Assembly (NCBI GenBank): GCA_949775045.1
Contig: OX459100.1
Span: 13,882,447 to 13,946,446 of the forward strand
Length of the DNA stretch: 64,000 nt
DNA from: Metridium senile
Taxonomy: Eukaryota > Cnidaria > Anthozoa > Actiniaria > Metridiidae
Direction: 5' to 3'
Shown here one piece after another: positions 1 through 10,262 of this stretch. The notes below the pieces were generated by a model, which saw nothing but the letters and a program-made list of their open reading frames with translations, had not been told where the DNA came from and ran no database searches. Position 1 is the first letter of the stretch. Each line of letters starts with the position of its first letter. Both the position numbers and the translations under genes were made by a program.

Positions 1-12
1 TTTAATTAGATC

Positions 13-178
13 TGTAATGATAAGACAGTTGGTTTGGCACACGCAATCTGATTGCGTGTGCAATGGCGTGTGCTATCGTCAAGTTAGTGTAGTTGTTCAG
101 AGTCGAAGAGAGTCAGAGCTTATTTTGAGAAGACTTGTTTATTAAATAAAAACCCTACATAAACAACAATCCTTTACA
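13..178 (+). repeat. 5' LTR of the gypsy element
   Basis: This is a 166-bp LTR with TG...CA ends, matching 14520-14685 except at position 102 (G here, T there). It contains a perfect 10-bp hairpin (38-47 with 51-60, CTG loop) and an AATAAA polyadenylation-type signal near 144. LTRs supply promoter and polyadenylation signals for the element. Confidence 0.95.
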
Positions 179-180
179 AC

Positions 181-191
181 TGGTGGCAGCG
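181..191 (+). promoter_or_regulatory. Primer-binding site for minus-strand DNA synthesis
   Basis: TGGTGGCAGCG begins two bases after the 5' LTR. The leading TGG is complementary to the CCA end of a tRNA, as expected of an LTR-retrotransposon primer site. I did not identify the tRNA species. Confidence 0.7.
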
Positions 192-250
192 ATAAAAACA
201 AACTGGATAAGAAAAAGAAGAGCAAGAGGAAGAAGCAGAAAGAACCGGAG

Positions 251-874
251 ATGGGAAGCGAAGAGAAAGAGGCCGGAGCAACGGCAAGTAGCAAAACATT
301 TTCAATGGAAAATTTTGTAAGCGCAACGATGCAAGCGTTAAATGCTCAAAACACGAAAGATAAGGAAGTCAAATCTAAGTACACACCAAAAGTTCCAAGG
401 AACTATGCATTAGGCCATAATTTCACAGCATGGTTGTCACAGTTTCATCAATATGCAAAATTAGCAAATGTACCAGCGAGCGAAATGAAGGATGTAATGA
501 TGACCTTGTTGGATCAGCCAGCGTACAGAGCAGTACAGCTTCTCAGGCTTCCAGATGATATCTTGTTTGATCATTTTAGGGCCAAATTAATCGAAAGATT
601 TGATGCAAAATCACCGGCCGATTACAAGCTGCAGTTGAAAACACGAAAACAACACAAAAGCGAAAATTACGATGACTACTCGGATGCTTTGCTTGAAATG
701 ACGGGAAACGCTTATCCAACAGCATCAACGGAATTCATAAATGAGTTAGCTAAAGATAGATTTATAGACGGGGTAATGGTTGCTGACGAAATATGTGAAA
801 AACTATACTTAAATCAGCCAGATTCACTTGCCGAAGCAGTGAAAACAGTGCGATCACTTGAAAGTGCCCCATAA
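251..874 (+). CDS. Gypsy Gag (capsid part)
   Basis: This 207-residue protein is the structural Gag that forms the cytoplasmic particle. An N-terminal charged region is followed by a retrotransposon-gag core (about residues 50-190) with a GHNFTAWLSQF start and alpha-helical, Leu-rich content. A stop at 872-874 cuts it off from the zinc knuckle, which resumes at 970 after a stretch with no continuous frame, so Gag is probably truncated by mutation. The start ATG at 251 follows the PBS by about 60 bases, a normal leader spacing. Confidence 0.85.
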   Translation: MGSEEKEAGATASSKTFSMENFVSATMQALNAQNTKDKEVKSKYTPKVPRNYALGHNFTAWLSQFHQYAKLANVPASEMKDVMMTLLDQPAYRAVQLLRLPDDILFDHFRAKLIERFDAKSPADYKLQLKTRKQHKSENYDDYSDALLEMTGNAYPTASTEFINELAKDRFIDGVMVADEICEKLYLNQPDSLAEAVKTVRSLESAP

Positions 875-969
875 TGCATAATATTCCCATAATATTCACA
901 AGTCGGCACAACACAAAAAATAAAATCAATTGTGACGCCATTTCCGCCGGAAATTAAAAGAAATCGGAA

Positions 970-1176
970 ATGAAAGAATTGCAAGAGCTGGTTGTGAGCC
1001 TAAAAACGAAGATTGAAAGTTTGGAAAGATTAGAAAAGAAGCAAAGTAAGAAGATGAGTGAAGTTAAATGTTATGCTTGCCAAAATATGGGTCATTACGC
1101 ATCAAGTTGCCCGGGGAAGGGAAAATTCTCGGTAAACGAAGGAAAGGGATTGCCGAGGGGCAGCCAGTCCCAGTGA
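970..1176 (+). pseudogene. Gag nucleocapsid zinc knuckle
   Basis: This is a 68-residue continuation of Gag with a CCHC knuckle CYACQNMGHYASSC at about residues 34-47 (C-x2-C-x4-H-x4-C), which binds genomic RNA in this family. A Lys-rich helical stretch precedes it. It overlaps the protease frame at 1068. This may reflect a natural gag-pol frameshift or simply decay. Confidence 0.8.
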
Positions 1177-1802
1177 ACTTTGTTCCAGCCCCAAGTTTAG
1201 AAGAAAGCCATGCATTATTGTCAGTGAATGGAAAAGGAATTTATATTTCTGGATTAATTAATCATGTGAAAATACCTATACTATTAGACACTGAAGCTAC
1301 AAGTATCATAGACGAGGAAACGTGGAAGAAAAGCGGATGTTTTAGCCCTGATAAACTAGAACAGATAAATGCTACTTTGACAGTTGCAAACGGAGAGAAA
1401 CTAGAAATCAAAGGGCGAGCTAATGTTAGACTACGTGTTGGATCTGTTGATCAAGTTGTCCCCATGGTAGTAGTTAAGGGTATTTCTCATGAAGCGTTAC
1501 TAGGTACAGATTTCTTTGAAGCGAATGGGTGTAAAATTTGCTATGATCTCGGCACATTTTGCATCAAGGACAGTGAGATACCCATTCATTATCACAAATC
1601 AATTCCTACTGCATGCCGATTAATTTTAACAGAGAAAGTACAAATTGATCCGGGCACTGAGATGTCAATTACAGCTAAACTTGAAAATGGGTTCCAAAGA
1701 AATAATGGTACGCCAGGGATGGTAGAGAGAGTTGACAGACAGTGTTTTGATGTTGGTGGTTCCTGTTTAGCTCGAACACTAGTAGTACCCCGGTACCCCT
1801 AG
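1068..1802 (+). pseudogene. Gypsy aspartic protease region
   Basis: The retropepsin-like domain lies around residues 60-150. The active site reads LLDTEATSII where the family has D-T/S-G: the Gly codon position (1293-1295) is GAA, Glu. The flap-side ALLGTDFFE is present. A Gly at this place is essentially invariant in pepsin-fold proteases, so activity is probably lost. The frame ends just after the linker that normally leads into reverse transcriptase, next to an internal deletion near 1790-1805. Confidence 0.8.
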
Positions 1803-2835
1803 TAGTACTTTAGACTTGGCATCTGGATACTGGCAGGTCCCGGTAGCAGCTCAAGATCGAGACAAGACGGCTTTTGTGACCCACAAAGGACAGTTCAACT
1901 GGACTTGTTTGCCCTTCGGTCTAACCAACGGTCCGGCTACATTTCAACGTTTAATGAACTTAGCGTTGAAGGGTTTAGCTTGGAAGGACTGTGTAGTGTA
2001 CTTAGATGATATCATTATATGGTCGACGACATTTGACGAACATATGACGCGTCTTCGAGCCGTGTTTGAACGACTCCGACTTGCAAAGGTGAAATTAAAG
2101 AAGAAGAAGTGTTCATTTCTACAGCGAAGCATCGGATTTCTTGGTTATATTTTATCCTCTGACGGAATCAAAACAGATCCGGAGAAAACGAGGGAAATAC
2201 GAGAATGGCCAACACCCAAAGATGTAGCTGAGTTAAGAAGTTTTCTTGGTTTATGTTCGTACTATAGAAGATTCATTCATGATTTTGCAGTCAGAACCAT
2301 TGCGTCGGTTTCTACAGAAAGGTACAGAATTCGACTGGAGAGAACAGCAAGAGAAAGCTTTTCAGGAACTCAAAGACTGTTTAGCAAATCCACCTGTTCT
2401 TGCATATTCAAGTTTTGTACCGGATGCAGGAGAGTTTATCTTAGATACAGACGCAAGTACAGATAAGGGAATTGGAGCAGTATTGTCACAGGTACAACGA
2501 GATGGTACAGAAAGAGTCATCGCTTATGGTAGTCGTTCCTTACAGCCTCGTGAGGGGAATTACTGTGCAACAAGGCTTGAGATGTTAGCACTTGTTGAGT
2601 TTATTGACTATTTCCGATATTATCTACTAGGAAAGAAGTTTACTGTGAGAACTGATCATCATGCGCTTAAGTGGTTGAGGTCATTCAAAGAACCCCAGGG
2701 ACAGATAGCAAGATGGCTGGAAAGATTACAGGAGTACTATTTGAAATAGTCCATCGTCCAGGAAGAGAGCATATCAATGCTGATGCTATGTCAAGGAAAC
2801 CCAGACGGAAACATTAGGGAAAAGACAACTGTCCT
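1803..2835 (+). pseudogene. Gypsy reverse transcriptase (partial) and RNase H
   Basis: RT starts abruptly in the palm at STLDLASGYWQV; the fingers that should precede it are absent. The catalytic YLDDIIIW is at about 2000-2023, followed by the thumb and connection (RSFLGLCSYYRRFI). A frameshift near 2290 moves the frame to RNase H, which has FILDTDAS, TRLEML and RTDHHAL with the expected acidic residues. A second frameshift near 2740 precedes the remnant ending DAMSRKP. So this is a deletion plus at least two frameshifts, and the enzyme cannot be made from this copy. Confidence 0.9.
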
Positions 2836-2862
2836 TCTTGCATAAACAAGGTTGAGGAGTCA

Positions 2863-4058
2863 GTGGCAGCTATTTCTCGTAAAGAAAAAGAACAGTCAAC
2901 TGAAAGGTGTTTGTGGTCTTGTACGGAGTTAAGTGATGCACAAATGAAAGATCCAGACTTGTCTTACAATACAATACAATACAATACAATACAATACAAT
3001 ACAATACAATACAATACAATACAATACAATACAATACAATACAATACAATACAATACAATACAATACAATACAATACAATACAATACAATACAATACAAT
3101 ACAATACAATACAATACAATACAATACAATACAATACAATACAATACAATACAATACAATACAATACAATACAATACAATACAATACAATACATTACAAT
3201 ACAATACAATACAATACAATACAATACAATACAATACAATACAATACAATACAATACAATACAATACAATACAATACAATACAATACAATACAATACAAT
3301 ACAATACAATACAATACAATACAATACAATACAATACAATACAATACAATACAATACAATACAAACCCGTCGCAGCAAGAAGTTCATAGCAAGAGTTCAT
3401 TGATCAAGTCAATCTTGTCTAGTAGGGAACTTCTAGAACTTGACAACGGTATTTTGAAGCTTTGTCTAGTCAAAGAAATCAGTAAATGGTCATCAAGAAT
3501 AGTGTTACCTTATCAGTTAGTTCAACCTGCCTTACAGCGACTTCATGACGGAATAGAAGGTGGTCATTTTGGTAGGTTGAAGACGCTACATAAGATGCAA
3601 CAAGGATTTTGGAGGCCAGGTATGTCAAAAGAAGTTACTAATTACTGCAATTCATGTCTAGTCTGTGCAAAGTGTAAGAGTGGGAGAAAGGCAAAAGCCC
3701 CATTAAAACCAATGGCGTCTGCTAGTCCAATGCAAAGAATTCACATCGATATTATTGGACCACTACCAAGGTCAAAGAAAGGCAATGTTTACATTCTAAC
3801 GGTACAGTGTTCTTTTACTAAATGGGCTGAAGCTTATCCACTACGAAACCAACGAGCAAACACGTGTGCAAGTAAGATTGTTACTGAATGGATTCAGCGG
3901 TATGGAGTGCCTGATAGAATACATTCCGACCAAGGGCGGAACTTTGAATCAAATATTTTTAAGGATATCTGCGACATGCTTAACATAAGAAAGACCAGAA
4001 CAACAGCTTATCATCCATCAGGAAATGGACAAGTAGAAAACTTCAATAAGACACTAAA
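2863..4058 (+). pseudogene. Gypsy integrase, N-terminal and catalytic part
   Basis: The open frame runs from the RNase H/integrase linker through a 400-bp microsatellite into integrase. It has an HHCC zinc finger (H-x..-H, then CNSCLVCAKC) and a DDE core: IHIDIIGPLP, RIHSDQGRNFE and GNGQVENFNKTLK with its catalytic Glu. It is cut at 4058 by the LINE; the rest lies at 13740-14409. The open frame continues into LINE ORF1 sequence until 4329 only by chance, so that fused frame is not a real gene. Confidence 0.9.
2965..3364 (+). repeat. (TACAA)n microsatellite, 80 units
   Basis: This is a 400-bp uninterrupted pentanucleotide tract with one substitution that I see (A to T at 3194). It lies inside pol between RNase H and integrase. 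Because five is not a multiple of three, each frame of a strand reads the same cyclic pentapeptide (N-T-I-Q-Y forward, Y-C-I-V-L reverse). None contains a stop, which explains several long spurious frames here on both strands. Confidence 0.98.
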
Positions 4059-4329
4059 AGATGGCAAGGAAAGGCAAATTATCATCAAATTTACAAAGTA
4101 CCACGCCAAGAGTGAGGTTCTACGTAACAGAAAATTGCTGAAGGGTTCCAATATCTATATAAATGATGATCTAACCTTTCACAACCTTCAACTGCTGAAG
4201 TACGCCAAGTCGTGTGTCGACATGAAGTCCGTTTGGTCAAGTGATGGTAAAATACTTGTTAGAGACTACGATGACAACATTCGCAGAGTAAGAAAAATGT
4301 CTTACTGTCACTATGATCCCGATTATTAA
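4059..4329 (+). pseudogene. LINE ORF1, 3' end
   Basis: The last 90 or so residues of an ORF1 protein are present, including RQIIIKFTKYHAKSEVL and LLKGSNIYINDDLT. These resemble the C-terminal nucleic-acid-binding part of CR1/L1-type ORF1 proteins. The 5' part is absent, so the LINE is 5'-truncated at this point. It is fused in frame to gypsy integrase upstream by accident. Confidence 0.7.
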
Positions 4330-4636
4330 TCTTTAGTTTTGTAGTTGCACAAACTTTAAACGTTTTGTTTAATGACTTTTTTTGCATAAACTCATTGCTT
4401 TATAATTGTTGCCTAGAATGTCTACTTTATTGACTTATCATTTATTATCATAATGAACATTTTTCCTACCACTTTGTTTACATATTACTTGTACAATTTT
4501 TATCTTATATTTGCCGTCAATCATTTAAATTATTCCAGTGCCTTAAGCTTATCATTTCTTCATTTTTCGCTGCAGCATGAGGTAATTCAGTTTTTTACTA
4601 TTTTCTTTACAGTTTTCTTTATTTTTCATAGAACTA
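4330..4636 (+). other. LINE ORF1-ORF2 spacer
   Basis: These 307 bases are T-rich and lie between the two LINE frames. A 64-codon hydrophobic frame (4453-4647) overlaps the ORF2 start but has no family features. I regard it as low-complexity noise rather than a gene. Confidence 0.5.
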
Positions 4637-7188
4637 ATGGGAGTTAGTATTGACGTATATCGAGCAGCTATCGGGTTATTCAATTGTTATGTTTTGATTG
4701 TGTCTTCATTTAGCCTACAATTTTTTGCCATTAACACGAGTTTGCTTTTTATGTTTTTTTTTTTTTGTAGTTTATTATTTCTATGTGGTGATATAGAACT
4801 CAATCCTGGTCCTAGAGACCATTCTTTACTATTAGGTCATATTAATGCGAGAAGCTTAAATATTGAAGATAAAGTTGACGAAATCGCTCTTTATGTTCGT
4901 GATATGAAAATTGATTTATTCGGAATTTCTGAAACATGGCTTAACAATGACTCATCTGCTGATAATTTATGTATTCCTGGCTATTATCCTTTGTTTAGGA
5001 AAGACAGACAAAACAAAAGAGGGGGTGGAGTTGCTCTTCTTGCATCTGATTGTTTAAATATAAAGAGACGTAATGATTTGGAAAATGACAATCTAGAATT
5101 ACTTTGGGCTGAAATTAAAATTCAAAAATTTGTTGTTTTTCTTGGGGTTTGTTATAGACCACCTTCCAACTCCCTGGAGAGCACATCTCTATTCTTAGAT
5201 TCTTTACAATCAAGCCTGGATTCGATTGAGCGGAATACTAATACACTCATTGTTTTGTTAGGCGATTTCAATGCCCATTTTGACAAAAATGATTTATCTT
5301 CTTGCACTGATTTTGGTATGCGTTTGTATTATATGCTTGAGTGTAATAATTTAGTGCAACTTATTGAGGAGCCTACTCGTATAACCAAAAAGAAATCGAC
5401 AATCTTAGACCTTATAATTACCGATGCACCCGGCCATTTCGCTTACACGGGAACTAGCAGTCCACCAGCCAGCTGTGACCATAATTTTATTTTTGCAAAA
5501 ATGAATGTTTCTTACCAAAAACCTCGTGCTTTCAAAAGATTCATTTGGAATTTACAACGTGCAGATGCTATTAATCTTAATAATGATCTCATGAATACTA
5601 ATTGGCATGAATTAGTTTCTAAAAATTGCGATTTTGATGTATTTTACAATGAGTGGTTTCAATTACTTAAACAATGCATTGCGAAAAATATCCCACATAA
5701 CGAAGTTACAATACGTCCCAGGGACAAAGCATGGATGAATTCTAAAGTGCGCTCAGCCATCCGAAAACGCAATCGTCTTCTAAAACAATTTAATAGGTTA
5801 AAAACTAGCGAATGTTGGTCTAAGTATAAATTGCAAAGAAATCATACAACGTCAATGATTCGGGAAGCAAAGGCTGATTACTATCTTAAACTCAATTGTA
5901 ACCTTTCCGATCCGTTGTTGTGCAAAAAGAAATGGTGGTCAATCGTTAAGTCGCTATATAGTAATAAGGTTCAAACTTCGATTCCGTCTATCAAAGATAA
6001 TTCATCAACCATTTCGGATGCTAAACAAAAAGCTGCGATCTTGAATGAATATTTTGTTAGCATGGCTACTGTTGCCGATATTGATCGTGAACTGCCACCT
6101 TTACCAGATTTTCTGTCTGAACGAACCTTATCGTGCATTCAAACGTCTACAAGGGAAATTGAAAAGATCCTAACCAATTTAAATCCGTCTAAAGCTTGTG
6201 GTTATGACAGAATTGGGAATAGGGTAATCAAAATGTGTATGCCGGGCATTGTGGCTCCATTGACAATGTTGTGCAACCGTAGTTTGTTACATGGAGAATT
6301 TCCCTCAGCCTGGAAATTTTCTAATGTCATTCCATTATTTAAAAATGGAGATCGCCAAGACAAAACTAATTATCGACCTGTTTCACTTCTTCCTTCTCTG
6401 TCTAAAGTTATGGAAAAAGTTGTTTTTGCACAGTTATATCAATTTCTTTTAGATATCAATTTTCTAAATCCATTGCAATCTGGTTTTAGGCCGAGAGATT
6501 CTACTGTTAATCAACTGATTTACATTGTTCATTTAATTTATGAAGCTTTGGATTCTGGTAAAGAAGTACGTATGGTCTTTTTGGACATCAGTAAAGCGTT
6601 TGATCGCGTGTGGCACAAAGGTTTACTTTACAAACTGCAATTATTAGGTATTCGTGATCCTTTGCTTAAGTGGTTTCGTAGTTATCTTTATGATAGGCAT
6701 CAGCGAGTAGTGATCGACGGTTACAATTCAGAATGGTTACAAATTGAAGCTGGTGTCCCACAAGGCTCAGTCCTGGGACCTTTACTCTTCCTCATCTATA
6801 TCAATGATATCACCGACTCCTTATCTAATAAGTGTCTTTTATACGCAGATGATACTTCACTTAGCGTGGTTGATGATCCGGTACATTCTGCGTCAAGTCT
6901 AAATAGTGATCTATGTAAAATCTCTGAGTGGTCGGCTGAATGGCAAGTGACCATGAATTCAGACAAAACTAAGTCATTAATTGTGTCAACAAAAAGAACT
7001 CGACCGTTTCATTCTCCTTTATTTTTGAATAATGATCCTGTTAAGGAGGTGTCTAGCCATACACATCTTGGGCTAACTTTGTCCTCAAATATGTCGTGGC
7101 GAGATCACATTCTTAGTATCCATCAGAAAGCATTAAAACAAGCTAATTTGGTAAAAATTAAGTATAAATTAAATCGCGACACCCTTAT
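4637..7188 (+). pseudogene. LINE ORF2: endonuclease and reverse transcriptase (5' part)
   Basis: The first roughly 850 residues of ORF2 form one open frame. Residues 1-50 are very hydrophobic and lead into a 2A-like motif at 51-59. The APE endonuclease follows (about 68-290), with INARSL, GISETWL, LLGDFNAHF and SCDHNFIF covering the catalytic positions. The RT (about 500-790) has VFLDISKAFDRVWH, GVPQGSVLGPLLF and the catalytic LLYADDTSL. The frame is broken at 7189 by a DNA transposon; the rest is at 12623-13471. In a complete copy the product nicks target DNA and copies its RNA there. Confidence 0.92.
4787..4813 (+). promoter_or_regulatory. 2A-like ribosome-skipping sequence in ORF2
   Basis: The nine codons read GDIELNPGP, matching the 2A consensus D-(V/I)-E-x-N-P-G-P at which ribosomes release a chain between Gly and Pro and continue. 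It directly follows about 40 hydrophobic residues and precedes the endonuclease. 2A-like sequences at the ORF2 N-terminus are known from CR1-type LINEs of several invertebrates. There the upstream segment can also act as a signal peptide. The motif is seen; activity here is inferred. Confidence 0.85.
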
Positions 7189-7261
7189 ACACGCTATGCA
7201 TAAAAGCCTGGTTGAGTTAGGATTGGTGACGAGTTTCATGAAAACGAGGCCGGTCAGCCAT
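7189..7261 (+). repeat. Left terminal inverted repeat
   Basis: The repeat starts ACACGCTATGCAT and pairs, without gaps, with the reverse complement of 12550-12622. The best blocks are the outer 13 bp, CCTGGTTGAGT, AGGATTGGTGAC, and GTCAGCCAT at the inner end. It would be the transposase-binding end. Confidence 0.9.
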
Positions 7262-7339
7262 GCTCATCATGACCTCCATTGTTGACCTTGTAATTCATGT
7301 GTTTATTAATCGCTAAAGTTGACGTTTTTGAGCTCAAAA

Positions 7340-8935
7340 ATGCCTTCACATTGCTGTGTCCCTAAATGTACCTTAAAGGGATACATAGGTACATCTGGAG
7401 AGAAAATTTCTTTTTTTAATTTCCCCAAATCAGATGGATTGAGGAAGAAATGGATTGTGGCTATTCGACGAGACCCGGGAAAACACTTCGATCTGAAGGA
7501 AAAAACTAAAGTGTGCTCAAGACATTTTTGCCCCACTGATTTTAAAAAATCTTTGAATGGAATAATAAAGTTAAAGAATGACGCTGTTCCAAGTATATTT
7601 GCATGGTCTGGTTCAGTTACGAGAAAACCACCGAAAGACAGACAGTTCACAAACAAAGATGATGACTGCAATGGCGCTGCTTCTTCATCAACTGAACATA
7701 CCGAAGTATCTTCAAAGTCACTAGAAGAACTTTTAAAGGATGAAGTTGAGGCACTAAAAGAAAAAGTTGCAGTACTCGAGGATCGTATTCAACGAACTGA
7801 ACATGACCTACTCGAGAAGAATCAAGAGTACAGCGATTTATCAATTCGTTACCAAGCTGTTTGTAATGAACAAGAACTTACAAAACATGCGTTATTTATG
7901 AAAGAAAATCAAGTAGAAGAGCTCAAATGTAAATTAGAAAGCTTGGATCCATTGGTTTTTACATTGAGTCGATTTGAGTCAAAGGAAAACATTTCATTTT
8001 ATACGAGTTTTCCTAACTTGGAAACATTGATGGCTATTTATAAATTTCTTAACACTGGTGATAAAGGCGAAAATCTAAGGTACTGCTCAAACAAGCAAGA
8101 TACTCCACTAGAATTCTATGACAGCTTAAATGACGAAGATGATGAAGAGCAGGAAAATAATTTAGTAACCAAGAAAGGACGAGGCAGGAAACTTCAACCA
8201 ATTGATCAATTCTTTATGGTTATGTGTAGAATGAGAAGAGGATTCAAAGAGCAGCATCTAGCACACTTATTTGGATTGTCACAGTCGAGTGTTAGTCGCA
8301 TAATCAATTCATGGATAACTTACATGTTTTTAAAGTGTGGACAAGTAAATATCTGGCTTTCGAAAGACAAAGTGTTATCAACAATGCCAGAAGCATTTAA
8401 AGATTACTATGCAAATACTAGAATCATAATTGATTGTACGGAAATAAGGTGTGAAATGCCTAGTAGTTTGTTGGTCAACTCTGAACTTTTTAGTTCGTAC
8501 AAGAATCATCAAACTCTGAAAGGACTAATCGGAATCTCACCTAGTGGTGCTATTACATTTATAAGTGAATTATACACAGGAAGCATCTCTGATAGAGAAA
8601 TTGTGCTCCGAAGTGGCCTGTTAAAGCAATCTTTTGAGAACGGTGACGTAATCATGGCTGATAAAGGGTTTACCATAGAGGATATTTTGCCCTTAGGAGT
8701 TAAAGTAAACTACCCACCATTTCTTGGAAACAACTCACAGATGTCTCCAGAAGAAGTCATCGAGACACAAAGAATCGCAAGTGTTAGAATTCATGTTGAA
8801 CGTGCGATTAACAAAATAAAGAATTTTAGAATCTGGCAAGGAGATTTCCCCCTTAGTGTTATTGGAGTAGTGAACCAAATGTGGACAGTGTGTGCCTTTC
8901 TTTGTAATGCTCAAGACCCTCTTATATCAGCTTAA
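7340..8935 (+). CDS. THAP-domain DDE transposase
   Basis: The start ATG at 7340 is chosen over 7319 because it gives the usual M-P-x-x-C THAP opening; about 531 residues. The THAP C2CH finger (about residues 1-90) shows CCVPKC and VCSRHF, for DNA binding. A long coiled coil follows (about 120-205), then an HTH (GLSQSSVSRIINSW). The DDE_4 superfamily core has IIIDCTE, IMADKGF and HVERAINKIK as the three acidic positions (about codons 371, 448 and 494 counted from 7319). The frame is uninterrupted with all catalytic residues present, so it is probably functional. It would bind the TIRs and catalyse excision and insertion in the nucleus. Confidence 0.9.
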   Translation: MPSHCCVPKCTLKGYIGTSGEKISFFNFPKSDGLRKKWIVAIRRDPGKHFDLKEKTKVCSRHFCPTDFKKSLNGIIKLKNDAVPSIFAWSGSVTRKPPKDRQFTNKDDDCNGAASSSTEHTEVSSKSLEELLKDEVEALKEKVAVLEDRIQRTEHDLLEKNQEYSDLSIRYQAVCNEQELTKHALFMKENQVEELKCKLESLDPLVFTLSRFESKENISFYTSFPNLETLMAIYKFLNTGDKGENLRYCSNKQDTPLEFYDSLNDEDDEEQENNLVTKKGRGRKLQPIDQFFMVMCRMRRGFKEQHLAHLFGLSQSSVSRIINSWITYMFLKCGQVNIWLSKDKVLSTMPEAFKDYYANTRIIIDCTEIRCEMPSSLLVNSELFSSYKNHQTLKGLIGISPSGAITFISELYTGSISDREIVLRSGLLKQSFENGDVIMADKGFTIEDILPLGVKVNYPPFLGNNSQMSPEEVIETQRIASVRIHVERAINKIKNFRIWQGDFPLSVIGVVNQMWTVCAFLCNAQDPLISA

Positions 8936-10262
8936 GTGAGAATAGGGCAATAACATGACTTTTGTTGTCATATTGTTTATTTGTGACACATGCAAGTAGC
9001 ATCACATGCAAGTGCAGAGCAAACAATATTATACTACAAGGGCCACAAATGAACAATTTGTCTTTGTAAGTCATGTTGTTAGCACTATAGTCAATATACT
9101 AGGTCAAAACATGGAAATGTACAAAATTGATTCAATCTGCAGCTGGTTGCTTGCCAAAATCTATTTCTACCTAATACATGTAGCTGTGGCAAATTGTAAT
9201 TATTTGTATTTTGATGATAATGCCTTGGTATTTATGTATAAAAATATGTACATATTTATTTTTGAAGTTGTTTACATAACTAAACTGTAATGAATTATCA
9301 CAAAACTAGTAGGGACTAGTACAAATTGTTTAATTGTTTCAGGAAGCAGTTAGATGTAGATTGATACATTTGTTACCATAAAAGGATAGTGTACAATGAG
9401 GACATTCCATGCAATGTAAGCAATGTAAGCAATATATCAATGAAAATTAAGTTATACTAAAAAGTACAATTTTGTGCAAATTCTATTGTTGAACTACAAG
9501 CATTGTTTTGTGCTATTTAGTAATTTGCATTTCATAGATTTACTGTTGGCAATCTAGCCTATTATTGTGTTTTCTGCTTTATTTTTAATACAACTCTGAC
9601 TAATATTTGTACAAAATATCTGAATGTTTTAAGCTTTGCAATCCATATTTTTAATAATGATCACATATATTCGATTAAACTCAGCTGCTTGTATAAACAA
9701 TGATTTTACTTTTGATCAGTAATGATAATGGTTTTACTTGTGTTTTTTTTGTTGCAAAACCAACACAAGAAAATGTGTTTGATTTGTTGTTACTTTGATT
9801 TGTTTTTATTTAACCTTGAAGCGTAACATCAAATCTGACTGTATAAACACAACAGATCACAGCATATGACACTGTCTTTGTATATACAGTACTGACATAA
9901 AAATAGTAATTCATTTCATAATCATGATCAATGCCAGTAATATTAAATATAACAACAATCTAATACATGTTATTGTAGATGGTATTATTATTATCACTAT
10001 CAATATGAAATAGATCTCACAAATGAATTTAAATATCAATTGTAAAATTTTAAGAACACAAAATATTGTATACACCTACTTGCAAGAACGTTGTCATTAA
10101 CATTTGAACATTTGTAATTTAGTGGATTAGGAATACATTAAAAGTACAAAAGCAGATCATTGAAGCAGAACTCTTTCTTTTGTACTTTTAATTTATTCCT
10201 AATCCAATTACTATTATTAATTAGGTGTACCAGGTTTCATATGTTGCATTTTTGCATTGTCA
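8936..10262. other. Noncoding middle of the transposon between convergent genes
   Basis: These 1.3 kb of AT-rich sequence separate the two stop codons. They contain the hairpin at 10124-10205 and a short direct repeat of GCAATGTAA near 9412-9430. An open frame at 9006-9290 shows no family features or composition of a real gene. The region probably serves as the 3' untranslated parts of both genes. Confidence 0.6.
10124..10205. terminator. Hairpin between convergent genes
   Basis: The 29-bp arms (10124-10152 and 10177-10205) pair with a single mismatch around a 24-base loop. The hairpin sits 57 bases past the stop codon of the minus-strand nuclease gene. It could aid 3' end formation of both convergent transcripts, or it may be an independent tiny fold-back insertion. 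The pairing is seen; the role is inferred. Confidence 0.5.

Noticed and set aside
2870..3400. Minus-strand frames of repeated Y-C-I-V-L
   Set aside because: They are entirely the reverse complement of the TACAA microsatellite, which has no stop in any frame.
2863..4329. Single 488-residue gene
   Set aside because: It is an accidental fusion of gypsy integrase, a microsatellite and the end of LINE ORF1. The LINE target duplication falls inside it.
9006..9290. 94-residue frame in the transposon middle
   Set aside because: It is AT-driven, has no recognisable domain, and lies in the 3' region between convergent genes.
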